DNA from: JANOQP01 sp044227705
GTDB taxonomy: Bacteria; Bacteroidota; Bacteroidia; Chitinophagales; Saprospiraceae
Length of the DNA stretch: 12,467 nt
Direction: 5' to 3'
Assembly: GCA_044227705.1 (NCBI GenBank)
Contig: JBGAWE010000133.1
Location: forward strand, 1 to 12,467
Position 1 is the first letter of the stretch, and every line of letters starts with the position of its first letter. Shown piece by piece: positions 1 through 7,572 of this stretch. Made by a program: the position numbers and the translations under genes. A model generated the notes under the pieces. It was not told the DNA's origin and searched no databases. It saw only the letters and a list, made by a program, of their open reading frames with translations.

Positions 1-1415
1 ACACCTCGACCGGTGCGACGAGCTACCTGTGGAACTTCGGCGACGGCCAGACCTCCGACGAGGCGAACCCGACCCATACTTATGGGAATGACGGTACTTA
101 CTCTGTCGTGATGACGGCGACAAACGGCTGCGGAAGCTCCGTCTCGACCCAAACCGTCGTGGTCATTACCCCGCCGACCGCTGGTTTCACCATCGCGAAC
201 CCGACGGGCTGCGCACCGGTCACGGTCAACTTCCTCAATCAGTCGTCGGCCAACGCGACGGGATTCAACTGGAAGTTCCCCGGCGGCTCACCGGCCACCT
301 CAACGGACGAGAACCCAAGCGTAACCTACTCGTTGCCAGGCACTTACGATGCCTTCCTGACCGTGACGAACGCGGCGGGAAGCTCGACCACGAGCCAGGT
401 CTCGGGCGTGACGGTCGGCCTCGCGCCAACAGCCTCGTTCACCTCGGCGCCCGCAGGTTTGAGCATCATCTTCACCAACACCTCGACCGGCAGCGGCAAC
501 CAATACCTCTGGGACTTCGGCGATGCGAGCCTAACCAGCACGGAGGAAAACCCGACGCACACCTATGCCTCGACCGCCAGCTACCTCGTCAGCCTGACGG
601 TGACAAACGACTGCGGCTCGAACGTTTACACCAACGAGGTGAACATCACCGGCACGGCCCCGGTACCGAGCTTCACGAGCACCGTCACCTCTGGCTGCGT
701 TCCGCTCGTGGTCAACTTCGCCGACAACTCGGTGGGCAGCCCAACGTCGTGGCTGTGGACGTTCCCCGGCGGCGTGCCGGGCACCTCGTCGCTCTCCAAT
801 CCGGTCGTAACCTATTCAACGCCAGGCACTTACGATGTGACCCTTGAGGTTGGCAACGCCTTCGGCAAGACGACGAAGACCTTCCCGCTCTACATCGAAG
901 TCGCCGAACCGCCCGCCGTCGGTTTTGTCTGGAACAACTCGACGGGCTTCACGATCGACTTCACCAACTTGACCTCCAATGCCTCGGCCTTTGCGTGGAA
1001 CTTCGGCGACGGAGGCTCCTCGACGCTGCAAAACCCGTCGCACACCTACGCGGGCAACGGCACCTACCTTGTCAAACTGACGGCGACGAACGTTTGCAAC
1101 TCCAACACCGTCCAGCAGACGGTCGTCATCACGAGCGGCGCGGGCGAGGCCGACTGGCTCTCGAAGTTCCTCCTCTATCCCAACCCGACGGGCGGCGACC
1201 TGACGCTCGAACTGGCAGGCCTGCCCGGCGGCGAGCTGCGCGTCTCGGTGCTCGACCTGCTCGGCCGCGAGGTGAGGGCGGCACAGAAATTCGACTTCTC
1301 GACTGGGTTGCTGAAAGAGACGGTCGACCTCTCCGGTCTGCCGTCGGCCTCCTACGTTGTCCGCTTGCAGGACGCGGGGCGGGTGGCCTATGTGAAAATC
1401 GCCGTACAACGTTGA
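1..1415 (+). CDS. PKD-repeat secreted protein with T9SS sorting domain (5' partial)
   Basis: The 3' end of a large secreted protein; the open frame continues to the left edge (first full codon at base 3), so the first ATG at 108 is internal. It contains one partial and four complete PKD beta-sandwich domains of about 80 residues. Core motifs alternate between FGDG-like (bases 33, 513, 999; the second reads FGDA) and FPGG (273, 759). Each domain also has the usual NPxxTY and GTYxVxLTVTN strands. After the last PKD domain comes a T9SS type-A sorting domain: FLLYPNPTGGDLTLEL, a VLDLLGREV strand, a GLPSASYVVRL strand and a terminal KIAVQR. Such domains are cleaved after export through the outer membrane, and the protein is then anchored or released. 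PKD arrays usually serve as spacers or in adhesion; the N-terminal functional domain lies outside the window, so the activity is unknown. It is convergent with kdsB, with a terminator between them. Confidence 0.93.
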   Translation, partial: TSTGATSYLWNFGDGQTSDEANPTHTYGNDGTYSVVMTATNGCGSSVSTQTVVVITPPTAGFTIANPTGCAPVTVNFLNQSSANATGFNWKFPGGSPATSTDENPSVTYSLPGTYDAFLTVTNAAGSSTTSQVSGVTVGLAPTASFTSAPAGLSIIFTNTSTGSGNQYLWDFGDASLTSTEENPTHTYASTASYLVSLTVTNDCGSNVYTNEVNITGTAPVPSFTSTVTSGCVPLVVNFADNSVGSPTSWLWTFPGGVPGTSSLSNPVVTYSTPGTYDVTLEVGNAFGKTTKTFPLYIEVAEPPAVGFVWNNSTGFTIDFTNLTSNASAFAWNFGDGGSSTLQNPSHTYAGNGTYLVKLTATNVCNSNTVQQTVVITSGAGEADWLSKFLLYPNPTGGDLTLELAGLPGGELRVSVLDLLGREVRAAQKFDFSTGLLKETVDLSGLPSASYVVRLQDAGRVAYVKIAVQR

Positions 1416-1440
1416 TTTTCAACGAGTTGTGCTGCAATGG

Positions 1441-1476
1441 AAATTGGCGGCCTCGGTCATCCGGGGTCGCCAATTT
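1441..1476. terminator. Convergent intrinsic terminator hairpin
   Basis: A 16-bp stem (1441-1456 with 1461-1476, containing two G-T wobbles) is closed by a TCAT loop. On the plus strand it is followed by the T-rich TATTTTC. It begins 25 bases after the PKD gene stop and ends 5 bases before the kdsB stop on the opposite strand. It therefore sits where both converging transcripts should end. The T-tract is better for plus-strand termination; on the minus strand the T-run lies inside the stem. Confidence 0.85.
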
Positions 1477-1481
1477 TATTT

Positions 1482-2219
1482 TCAGGGAGAGTTCAACCGA
1501 TTCAAATCCTCCGGCGTGTCGATGCCTAAGGTCTCGAGTTGTGTTTCCAAAACGCCGACGGCAAAGCCGGCCTCCAGCCAGCGAAGCTGCTCGAGCGACT
1601 CTGCCAGCTCGAGTGGGGAGGGCGTCAGATTAGCCAATTTTTCCAATACCTCCCGCCGGAAGGCGTAAAGCCCGATGTGCTTAAAAAAAGCGGCCTGCGC
1701 CAACCAGTTTTCGACCTCGACGCCGCGCAAAAAGGGAATCGGCTGGCGGCTGAAATAGAGCGCGCGGCCCGTCTCTTTTGAAAAAACCGCTTTCACGACG
1801 TTCGGATTCGAAAGCTCCTCCGGTCGCTCGATTCGCTTTGCCAGCGTCGCGATTTTGAACCGGCGGTTCTTTTTCAAAAAGAGGATCAACCGCTCGATTT
1901 GCTCCGGCTGGATGAACGGCTCATCGCCTTGCAAATTGACAACTAATTGAAAATCAGGCAATTGTTCCGCGATTTCGGCCACGCGGTCGGTTCCCGAGAC
2001 GTGGTCGGCACGGGTCATGCGGGCCTCGAGCCCGAGTTTTTCGACATGGGAAAAGATGCGCTCGTCGTCCGTCGCCACCACGACTCGGTCGGCCGACGGG
2101 ACTTTCATCGCCTGTTCGACGACGCGCTCAACCATCGTTTTCCCCGAAATCATGGCCAGCGGCTTGCCAGGGAAGCGCGTCGAAGCCCAGCGGGCGGGGA
2201 TGACGATGAGGGTTTTCAA
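1482..2219 (-). CDS. kdsB: 3-deoxy-manno-octulosonate cytidylyltransferase (CMP-KDO synthetase)
   Basis: Cytoplasmic enzyme that activates KDO with CTP to give CMP-KDO for the lipopolysaccharide inner core. It has 245 residues, close to the family norm of about 250. Family signatures are visible: the N-terminal nucleotide-binding loop PARWASTRFPGKPL (residues 8-21), HVSGTDRVAE (73-82), the metal/substrate motif NLQGDEP (95-101), and YFSRQPIPF with KHIGLYAF in the C-terminal half, ending near GIDTPEDL. The start codon is TTG (minus-strand bases 2219-2217). It is preferred because it gives the canonical MKTLIVIPAR N-terminus and no better start lies upstream. The gene follows the GH53 gene by 29 bp on the same strand and is probably the last gene of its transcript, ending at the hairpin 1441-1476. 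It implies an LPS-type outer membrane. Confidence 0.96.
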   Translation of the reverse strand: MKTLIVIPARWASTRFPGKPLAMISGKTMVERVVEQAMKVPSADRVVVATDDERIFSHVEKLGLEARMTRADHVSGTDRVAEIAEQLPDFQLVVNLQGDEPFIQPEQIERLILFLKKNRRFKIATLAKRIERPEELSNPNVVKAVFSKETGRALYFSRQPIPFLRGVEVENWLAQAAFFKHIGLYAFRREVLEKLANLTPSPLELAESLEQLRWLEAGFAVGVLETQLETLGIDTPEDLNRLNSP

Positions 2220-2248
2220 CTGCGGAGCGAGGAATGGCGAATGCAGAA

Positions 2249-3664
2249 TTACCAGTATACCTTTTTCGTGGCGAACAGCGCATCGCCAAAGTAGATGGCG
2301 ACGACGTAGATGCCGCCCTCCATCTTTCTTTTCAGAGAAAAGTCGATGCTCTCGCCCTGCCAGTCGGGCATGGCCAAGGTCTCGCGTTCGATGCCGTTCG
2401 TGTCGATTAGGCGGACGGCGATGTCGCGTTTTTCAGTCGCGAAGGTTTTGCAGCGGATCCGCATCCGCCCATTGGCCGAATCGGGGAAGATTTGGAGGAT
2501 GTCGTCCGGCTCCTCCGGCTCGCCAGTCGGGGTGAGGCCGTAATCCTCCTCGGGCCAGCCCATCCCACCATCGGGCAAGGTGTTGTTTTGGAAATCAAAA
2601 AAGGTCGCGTGCTCTTGGTGCGACCCCTGCCCCCACGGCGTCCAGCAGGGCGACGAGACCCATGCCGGTTCCCAATAGAAGACCCCGGAGCCGCCCTTTG
2701 CGATGACCTTTTTGGTCAAATCGACGAGCCATTTCTTTTGGTTGGCCGGGCTGGCGGGGGAGTAGCTCGGGTGGGTGGCGGTGATGATGTTGGCCGCGCC
2801 ATCGTTGCTGGCCGTCGTCCAGATGTAACCTGTTTCGAAGACCATGACCTCCTTTCCGTAAAGCTGCTTCATCTGCGCGACCGTGTTTCCGCAGTCGTCG
2901 ATGGTCGTCGGCTTGTGCCAGGCCCAGTAGTAGCTGATGCCGATGATGTCGAAGTCCTTCACGCCGTTGTCCCAAAAGCCCTTCATCAGCCAGCCCGTGT
3001 CGGCCGGGCCAGCGATGTGGATGGCGACTTTCACCTTCTTTCCCGTTTGGAATTCGACCTGCCTTACTGCCTCGATGGCCCGCTTGAAGAGCTGCGAGTT
3101 TCGGTTCCAGTCGAGCACCCAGCCGGAGGCGTTGACCTGTTCGGAGAGGAGGATGCCGCGGTTCGTCTCGTTCCCGATTTGCACCATTTCGGGCAGAAGG
3201 CCCTCCGCGTCGAGCGAGAGAAGGGTCTTTTCCACATAATTATAGAGCGAATCCTTCAGGACCGGCAGGTTGTCGACCACCGGCAGCCAAGCCTTCGGAA
3301 TCCACTGCCGCTGCGGGTCGGCCCAAAAATCGGAGAGGTGGAAGTCGAGCAGCACCTCCATCCCAGCGGCGCGGGCGCGGAGAATGGTCTCCTTCACGTC
3401 GGCGAGGTCGCTGTAGTGCTTGCCCGAGTTGAGCGTGTCCTGCCAAGCGGGGTTGTGCCAGAGGCGGACGCGGCAGCAGTTGTGGCCGTGGGCGGCGAAA
3501 AGCTCGTATGGGTCGACGGCCGCGCCGTTCTCTTTGTAGGTCACGCCGCAGTCCTCCATCTGGTTGACATAGGAGAGGTCGTCGCCGAAGAAGAACTTTT
3601 GGGCGACCAGATTTTGAAAAAGGAAAAAGGCGGCGGAGGCAAGGAGAAAATTTTTCATTTCCAT
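2249..3664 (-). CDS. Glycoside hydrolase family 53, arabinogalactan endo-beta-1,4-galactanase, with C-terminal sorting-like domain
   Basis: Secreted enzyme expected to cleave beta-1,4-galactan side chains of pectin-type polysaccharides. Residues 1-21 form a signal peptide (hydrophobic core, AQ at the end). The catalytic TIM barrel begins with FFFGDDLSYVNQMEDCG and contains CCRVRLWHNP (63-72). The acid/base Glu166 lies in QIGNETNRG and the nucleophile Glu277 in VFETGY, both GH53 hallmarks. From about residue 385 a PEEPDD linker leads to an approximately 80-residue beta domain ending in GGIYVVAIYFGDALFATKKVYW-like strands. It resembles a T9SS type-A sorting domain, but the usual YPNP is replaced by FPDS. 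The second ATG, at codon 3, is an equally possible start. The gene lies 30 bp after the ABC ATPase and 29 bp before kdsB, with no galactan-use cluster (no SusC/SusD) alongside. Confidence 0.93.
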   Translation of the reverse strand: MEMKNFLLASAAFFLFQNLVAQKFFFGDDLSYVNQMEDCGVTYKENGAAVDPYELFAAHGHNCCRVRLWHNPAWQDTLNSGKHYSDLADVKETILRARAAGMEVLLDFHLSDFWADPQRQWIPKAWLPVVDNLPVLKDSLYNYVEKTLLSLDAEGLLPEMVQIGNETNRGILLSEQVNASGWVLDWNRNSQLFKRAIEAVRQVEFQTGKKVKVAIHIAGPADTGWLMKGFWDNGVKDFDIIGISYYWAWHKPTTIDDCGNTVAQMKQLYGKEVMVFETGYIWTTASNDGAANIITATHPSYSPASPANQKKWLVDLTKKVIAKGGSGVFYWEPAWVSSPCWTPWGQGSHQEHATFFDFQNNTLPDGGMGWPEEDYGLTPTGEPEEPDDILQIFPDSANGRMRIRCKTFATEKRDIAVRLIDTNGIERETLAMPDWQGESIDFSLKRKMEGGIYVVAIYFGDALFATKKVYW

Positions 3665-3694
3665 AAATAGTTGAAAATCAGGCCGGTTGGTCGG

Positions 3695-5152
3695 TCAAAC
3701 CTCGACAACCCGGTCGCAGAAACTGGCGACAAGCTCGTCGTCGTGCGAAATGAGGAGAACGGCGAGGCCGAGTTTGTCCTGCAAATCTCTCAACAATTCG
3801 AGGATTTGAAGCTGGTGCGCCGCATCGAGCGCGGAGGTGATTTCGTCGCAGACCAGCACCTTCGGCCCGGCCAACAGGGCGCGCGCCACATTCACCCGCT
3901 GCCGCTGCCCGCCGCTTAATTGGTGGGGATGGCGGCTCAAAAAGTCCTCGCCCAGCCCCGTCTTTTCGAGGATTTCCAAAATCAGGGGCGGACGGTCGCG
4001 TTTCGCAACGCCCAATCTTTCCAAAGGCTCGGCGAGGATTTGGGCGACGGTCATGCGCGGGTTGAAGGCCTCGTTCGAGTCTTGAAAAATCAGCTGGACG
4101 GCCCGCCAGCGGTCGGGCTGGGCAGCGAGGGGCTTGTTTTCAAAAAGGATTTCCCCAGAAGTTTCCTTCAATAGCCCGGCGAGGATGCGGCCGACGCTTG
4201 TCTTCCCCGCGCCCGAGGGGCCGATGAGGCCGACAGTCTCGCCCTTTTCGAGGGAGAAGGAGAGGTTCTCGAGGACGGTTTTCCATTCCCTTTTTTGAAA
4301 AAGATGGCGGCGCGGCACGGGGAACTGGAGGCCTAACCCATTGATTTCCAGCAACATCTCCGGCCGCCCCTGGTCTCCGGCCGTCAACCTGCGCGAGCCG
4401 CCGACAGGCTGCCGAGCGGCCAGGGCCTCCGATGCCGAGCCAGTCTCAATAACTCGCCCGCCTTCCATCAAAACCACCTTGTCTGCCACGCGGGCGATGG
4501 AGCGCAAATCGTGCGAGATGAAAATCATCGCCAGCCCGAGCCGGTTCTTCAGATCGGTCAACAGGTCGAGGAGGCTTTCTTTGGTCGGGCGGTCGAGGGC
4601 CGTCGTCGGCTCGTCGAAGATGACCAGCCGGGGCCGGGCGGCGAGGGCGATGCCGATCATCACGCGCTGTTTCTGCCCGCCGCTCAATTGGTGGGGGAAG
4701 GAGTCGAAGACCCTTTCTGCCTCGTCAAGCCGGACCTGGCCGAACAGCTCGATTACGCGGACGCGGGCCTCTTTCCCCGAGATCTTTTCATGGAAAACCA
4801 GCACCTCCGCCACCTGCTCGCCGCACCGGACGACGGGGTTGAGCGCGCTCATCGGCTCCTGGCAGACGAGGCCGATTTGGCGGCCGCGAACCTGTTGCCA
4901 GTCTTTTTCAGTGTTGAGAAGCAGGTTTTTACCGCCGAAAACCGCCTCGCCGCTCGCCCGTCCGTTCTTCTCCAACAGGCCGAGGATGGCCAATGCAGCG
5001 CTCGTCTTGCCGCTGCCCGACTCGCCGATGATTCCCAGCGACTCGCCCGCCGCAAGGTCGAAGCTGATGCCTTTCACAGCATCGACGCGACCGGCCGCCG
5101 TCTCGAACTGGACGGCTAATTCATTGACGGTCAACAAGTTGCCTGAATTCAT
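3695..5152 (-). CDS. Fused two-domain ABC transporter ATPase, oligopeptide/dipeptide (Opp/Dpp) type
   Basis: Cytoplasmic ATPase of an oligopeptide-type importer, with both nucleotide-binding domains in one chain of 485 residues (a DppD-DppF or YejF-like layout). Domain 1: Walker A GESGSGKT (43-50), Q-loop Gln98 in CQEPMSALNP, signature LSGGQ (156-160), Walker B RLVIFDEP (175-182), H-loop His214. Domain 2: Walker A GPSGAGKT (311-318), FQDSNEAFNPRMT (356-368), LSGGQRQR (412-419), Walker B KVLVCDE (431-437), His470. The linker around 238-266 contains a Met where a separate second gene could once have started. The chosen start (base 5152) gives the natural N-terminus; a longer frame to 5245 would translate the palindromic repeats upstream. 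It stops about 15 residues after the second H-loop, so the usual C-terminal substrate-type tail is absent. No permease or binding-protein gene is adjacent. Both sites look competent for ATP hydrolysis. Confidence 0.93.
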   Translation of the reverse strand: MNSGNLLTVNELAVQFETAAGRVDAVKGISFDLAAGESLGIIGESGSGKTSAALAILGLLEKNGRASGEAVFGGKNLLLNTEKDWQQVRGRQIGLVCQEPMSALNPVVRCGEQVAEVLVFHEKISGKEARVRVIELFGQVRLDEAERVFDSFPHQLSGGQKQRVMIGIALAARPRLVIFDEPTTALDRPTKESLLDLLTDLKNRLGLAMIFISHDLRSIARVADKVVLMEGGRVIETGSASEALAARQPVGGSRRLTAGDQGRPEMLLEINGLGLQFPVPRRHLFQKREWKTVLENLSFSLEKGETVGLIGPSGAGKTSVGRILAGLLKETSGEILFENKPLAAQPDRWRAVQLIFQDSNEAFNPRMTVAQILAEPLERLGVAKRDRPPLILEILEKTGLGEDFLSRHPHQLSGGQRQRVNVARALLAGPKVLVCDEITSALDAAHQLQILELLRDLQDKLGLAVLLISHDDELVASFCDRVVEV

Positions 5153-5170
5153 AGCGAACGGTGGAAGGCA

Positions 5171-5192
5171 GAGACGCAATATTTTGCGTCTC
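5171..5192 (+). repeat. 22-bp palindromic repeat, copy A
   Basis: Nine-base arms GAGACGCAA and TTGCGTCTC flank a TATT centre, so the single strand can form a 9-bp hairpin. It is the exact reverse complement of copy B (5217-5238). From memory, near-identical hairpins recur in intergenic regions of many Bacteroidota (and similar ones in cyanobacteria); that recollection was not checked here. It lies between the cystathionine beta-synthase stop and the ABC ATPase start. Confidence 0.85.
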
Positions 5193-5216
5193 AACCCCCT
5201 GTGGACACGGCCGGAG

Positions 5217-5238
5217 GAGACGCAAAATATTGCGTCTC
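5217..5238 (-). repeat. 22-bp palindromic repeat, copy B (inverted relative to copy A)
   Basis: Same arms as copy A with an AATA centre (read on the plus strand), making it the perfect reverse complement of copy A. The two are separated by 24 bases. The pair can fold either as two local 9-bp hairpins or as one 22-bp stem with a 24-nt loop. It starts 13 bases downstream of the cystathionine beta-synthase stop on the minus strand, so it could act as a terminator or an RNA-stability element for that transcript. No T-run follows, so a classical intrinsic terminator is not supported. Confidence 0.85.
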
Positions 5239-5251
5239 CACACACTCGACC

Positions 5252-6610
5252 TTAAAAGGCTTGGATGATGTCGAAGTGCGTGAGGATGAACACCTCCCCC
5301 GACTTGTCCCGCGACAAAACCGCCGGGATTTCTTTTGAAATGTGGTGGCTCAAGCGGCTGATGGGCAATTCCGCGTCGACCATCGGGAAGGGCTGGCCCA
5401 TGATTTCGCGCACTGGCCGCTCCGAGTGGTTGAGCGGGTTTTCGAGGAGGAAAGTGAGCACCTGGGTCTCGGTGAGCGAGCCTACCATCAGCTTTTCCTC
5501 GACGACGGGAAACTGCGAGATGTCCAAATCCTTCATCATCTTGAAGGCCTGCCGGACGGTGTCGGCAGGGCTGACTGCGATGAAGCGGCGATCTTTTTTG
5601 CGCTTGATGAGGTCGGCGACCTTCATCTCGTCGTCGAGGAATCCGCGCTCGCGCATCCAGTCGTCGTTGTAGATTTTGCCGACGTACCGGCTGCCGTGAT
5701 CGTGGAAGATGACGACGGCGACGTCCTTTTGGGTCAGTTTGTGGCGAAGCTGCCAAGCGCCGCCCATCGCCGAGCCGGCCGAATAGCCGAGCAGAAGGCC
5801 CTCCTCGCGAGCCAACCGCCGCGCCCAAAGCGCCGCGTCCTTGTCGGTCACCTTCTCAAAAAGGTCGATGAGCGAGAAGTCGACGTTCTTCGGCAGGATG
5901 TCCTCGCCGATGCCCTCGGTGACGTAGGGGTAAATCTCTTTCGGGTCGAAAATGCCGGTCTCCTTGTACTTTTTGAAAACGGAGCCGTAGGTGTCGATGC
6001 CCCAAACCTGGATCGCCGGGTTCTTTTCCTTTAAAAAACGGGCCGTCCCGCTGACCGTCCCGCCCGTCCCGACGCCGACGATGAGGTGGGTGATTTGCCC
6101 ATCCGTCTGCTCCCAGATTTCAGGGCCGGTGCTCTCGTAGTGCGCCTGACGGTTCGAGAGGTTGTCGTACTGGTTGCACCAAAAGGAGTTCGGAATCTCG
6201 CGGCTCAGCCGCTCGGCCACCTTGTAATAGGAGCGCGGGTCGTCCGGCTCCACGTTGGTCGGACAGACGATGACCTCCGCGCCGTGCGCCCGCAGGATGT
6301 CGGCTTTTTCCTTTGACTGCTTGTCGGTCGTGACGAAGATGCAACGGTAGCCGCGCACGCAGCCGACGAGGGCGAGGCCCATGCCGGTATTTCCCGAGGT
6401 GCATTCTATGATGGTGCCGCCCTTTTTGAGCCGCCCGTTGGCCTCGGCGTCGTCGACCATCTTGACGGCCATCCGGTCTTTGATCGAGTTGCCGGGGTTG
6501 AAGGTCTCGACCTTGCCCAGCACGAGCGCGGGTATGTCGGCGGCGACCTTGTTGAGCTTGACGAGCGGCGTGTTGCCGATGGTTTCGAGAACGTTGTTGG
6601 CGTAATTCAT
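5252..6610 (-). CDS. Cystathionine beta-synthase (PLP-dependent, with C-terminal CBS-domain pair)
   Basis: Fold-type II PLP enzyme, expected to condense serine (or a related donor) with homocysteine or sulfide in transsulfuration/cysteine metabolism; cytoplasmic. It has 452 residues. The PLP-binding lysine is Lys44 in NPGNSIKDR. The substrate-carboxylate loop is TSGNTG (71-76), and the phosphate-binding loop is GVGTGGT (179-185). YSAGSAMGG supplies the serine near the pyridine nitrogen. After about residue 330 come two CBS motifs (MKVADLI...ISQFPVVEE and VREIMGQPFP...EVFILTHFDII), a regulatory Bateman module. There is no N-terminal haem-binding extension, as is usual in bacteria. Start at 6610 is chosen because MNYANNVLETIGNTPLV matches the family; the longer frame to 6667 adds unrelated residues. 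O-acetylserine sulfhydrylases are close relatives, but they normally lack the CBS pair, so cystathionine beta-synthase is favoured. The exact substrate is not proven. Confidence 0.9.
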   Translation of the reverse strand: MNYANNVLETIGNTPLVKLNKVAADIPALVLGKVETFNPGNSIKDRMAVKMVDDAEANGRLKKGGTIIECTSGNTGMGLALVGCVRGYRCIFVTTDKQSKEKADILRAHGAEVIVCPTNVEPDDPRSYYKVAERLSREIPNSFWCNQYDNLSNRQAHYESTGPEIWEQTDGQITHLIVGVGTGGTVSGTARFLKEKNPAIQVWGIDTYGSVFKKYKETGIFDPKEIYPYVTEGIGEDILPKNVDFSLIDLFEKVTDKDAALWARRLAREEGLLLGYSAGSAMGGAWQLRHKLTQKDVAVVIFHDHGSRYVGKIYNDDWMRERGFLDDEMKVADLIKRKKDRRFIAVSPADTVRQAFKMMKDLDISQFPVVEEKLMVGSLTETQVLTFLLENPLNHSERPVREIMGQPFPMVDAELPISRLSHHISKEIPAVLSRDKSGEVFILTHFDIIQAF

Positions 6611-6685
6611 TGAAAATGAAGAGTTTAGGAATTGGGGAATCGAGGCACGACGGACGGTCAGTTCCACTATTCCTCCGTTCTTCGA

Positions 6686-7531
6686 TTACCCGACAAACTT
6701 GATATTGACTATGAACCGCGCGTCGAGCGCCTTGATGGCTTTCGCGGCGGCGGGTGAAATCAAGATTTCGGTGTTGTCCTCATAGGCTTTCGGCATCCGG
6801 CCGATGACTTTTACGTGGATGGTCTTCTTGCTGGCCGCGTTCGTCACCTGCATGATGGAGCCGATTTTGGCCGTCGCGTGGAGGGCGTAGAGGTCGGCCG
6901 CCTCGTTCGCGTCCTTTTGCCAGAGGGCGGCCCCGCTGGCGGTTTTCAGCTTCCCTTTTTTCGCGGCCGCATCAAACTGGTCTTTGAGCGCGTCGTTGGT
7001 CGCCACTTTCCGTTCGCCCCGATCCGCGACAGAGATGCCCGACGTGCTCATCCAGCCCATGTGGATGATTTGGCCGACTTGGATGGTTTGACCCGAGAGG
7101 CCGTTGCGCTTGACAATCGTGTCGATCGGCATCCGAAACTGGCGCTTGCAGAGGTTGAAGAGCGTCTCGCCCGACTTGACGGTGTAGAAGAGCTTCGCGT
7201 TCTTCTTCGGGTCGAAATCCTTGCTTTTGTAGCGCGAGATCGCGGCGTTGGGAATCGGGATTTGAACGACCTGCCCGATGGCGAGGTCAGGCGAGGTGCG
7301 CAGCGCAGGGTTGTACGAATAGATTTCCTCCAGGCTCATCCCATAAAACTTGGCCATCGAAAAGAGCGTCTGCTTCGGCCGGACAGTGTGCTGGATGAGC
7401 TTTTCGCCCGTCGATGTGATGGTGAAGAAGACCGAGTCCTTCGCCGTCAGCCCGACGGTCAGCGGGGCGGATTTTTGGGCAAGGAGGAGGGTCGGAAAAA
7501 GGAAAAGTGCGGTTAAAGAATTGATTCTCAT
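6686..7531 (-). CDS. Secreted LysM protein with RlpA-like double-psi beta-barrel domain
   Basis: Probable periplasmic or envelope protein that binds peptidoglycan. It has 281 residues. Residues 1-19 form a signal peptide (MRINSLTALFLFPTLLLAQ). Two LysM domains follow: about 47-93 (HTVRPKQTLFSMAKFYGMSLEEIYSYNP in outline, ending VGQ/GQVVQIPI) and about 115-158 (YTVKSGETLFNLCKRQF, ending VGQIIHMGW). The C-terminal part (about 200-281) resembles the RlpA-like double-psi barrel, with LYALHATAKIGSIMQVTN and a late AAAKAI helix. The RlpA-type catalytic region NDRGP is replaced by IGRMP and IDLS by ILIS, so lytic transglycosylase activity is unlikely and a binding or structural role is inferred. The start at 7531 places the signal peptide at the N-terminus; the open frame upstream overlaps the globin gene. 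A Bacteroidota-type -7 box lies just upstream. Confidence 0.87.
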   Translation of the reverse strand: MRINSLTALFLFPTLLLAQKSAPLTVGLTAKDSVFFTITSTGEKLIQHTVRPKQTLFSMAKFYGMSLEEIYSYNPALRTSPDLAIGQVVQIPIPNAAISRYKSKDFDPKKNAKLFYTVKSGETLFNLCKRQFRMPIDTIVKRNGLSGQTIQVGQIIHMGWMSTSGISVADRGERKVATNDALKDQFDAAAKKGKLKTASGAALWQKDANEAADLYALHATAKIGSIMQVTNAASKKTIHVKVIGRMPKAYEDNTEILISPAAAKAIKALDARFIVNIKFVG

Positions 7532-7555
7532 GATTACAGCATAGTTTGTTTGGGG

Positions 7556-7563
7556 CAAAGGTA
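7556..7563 (-). promoter_or_regulatory. Candidate Bacteroidota -7 promoter box for the LysM gene
   Basis: On the minus strand this reads TACCTTTG, an exact match to TAnnTTTG. It lies between the globin stop (7573) and the LysM start (7531), which would give a 5' leader of roughly 18 nt. No TTG at the usual 17-23 bp upstream spacing was found, so the promoter is supported by the -7 box only. Confidence 0.5.
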
Positions 7564-7572
7564 GCACAGCTT

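Noticed and set aside
816..1409. 197-codon minus-strand frame and a 212-codon plus frame (995-1633) over the PKD gene
   Set aside because: Low-complexity, Arg-rich translations typical of GC-rich shadows; the PKD/T9SS frame explains the region.
2492..3670. 392-codon open frame on the plus strand opposite the GH53 gene
   Set aside because: Antisense shadow of a GC-rich gene: it has no recognisable domain, and the minus strand has clear catalytic motifs.
5153..5245. N-terminal extension of the ABC ATPase
   Set aside because: It translates the palindromic repeats into ILRL-type residues unrelated to the family; the ATG at 5152 gives the natural N-terminus.
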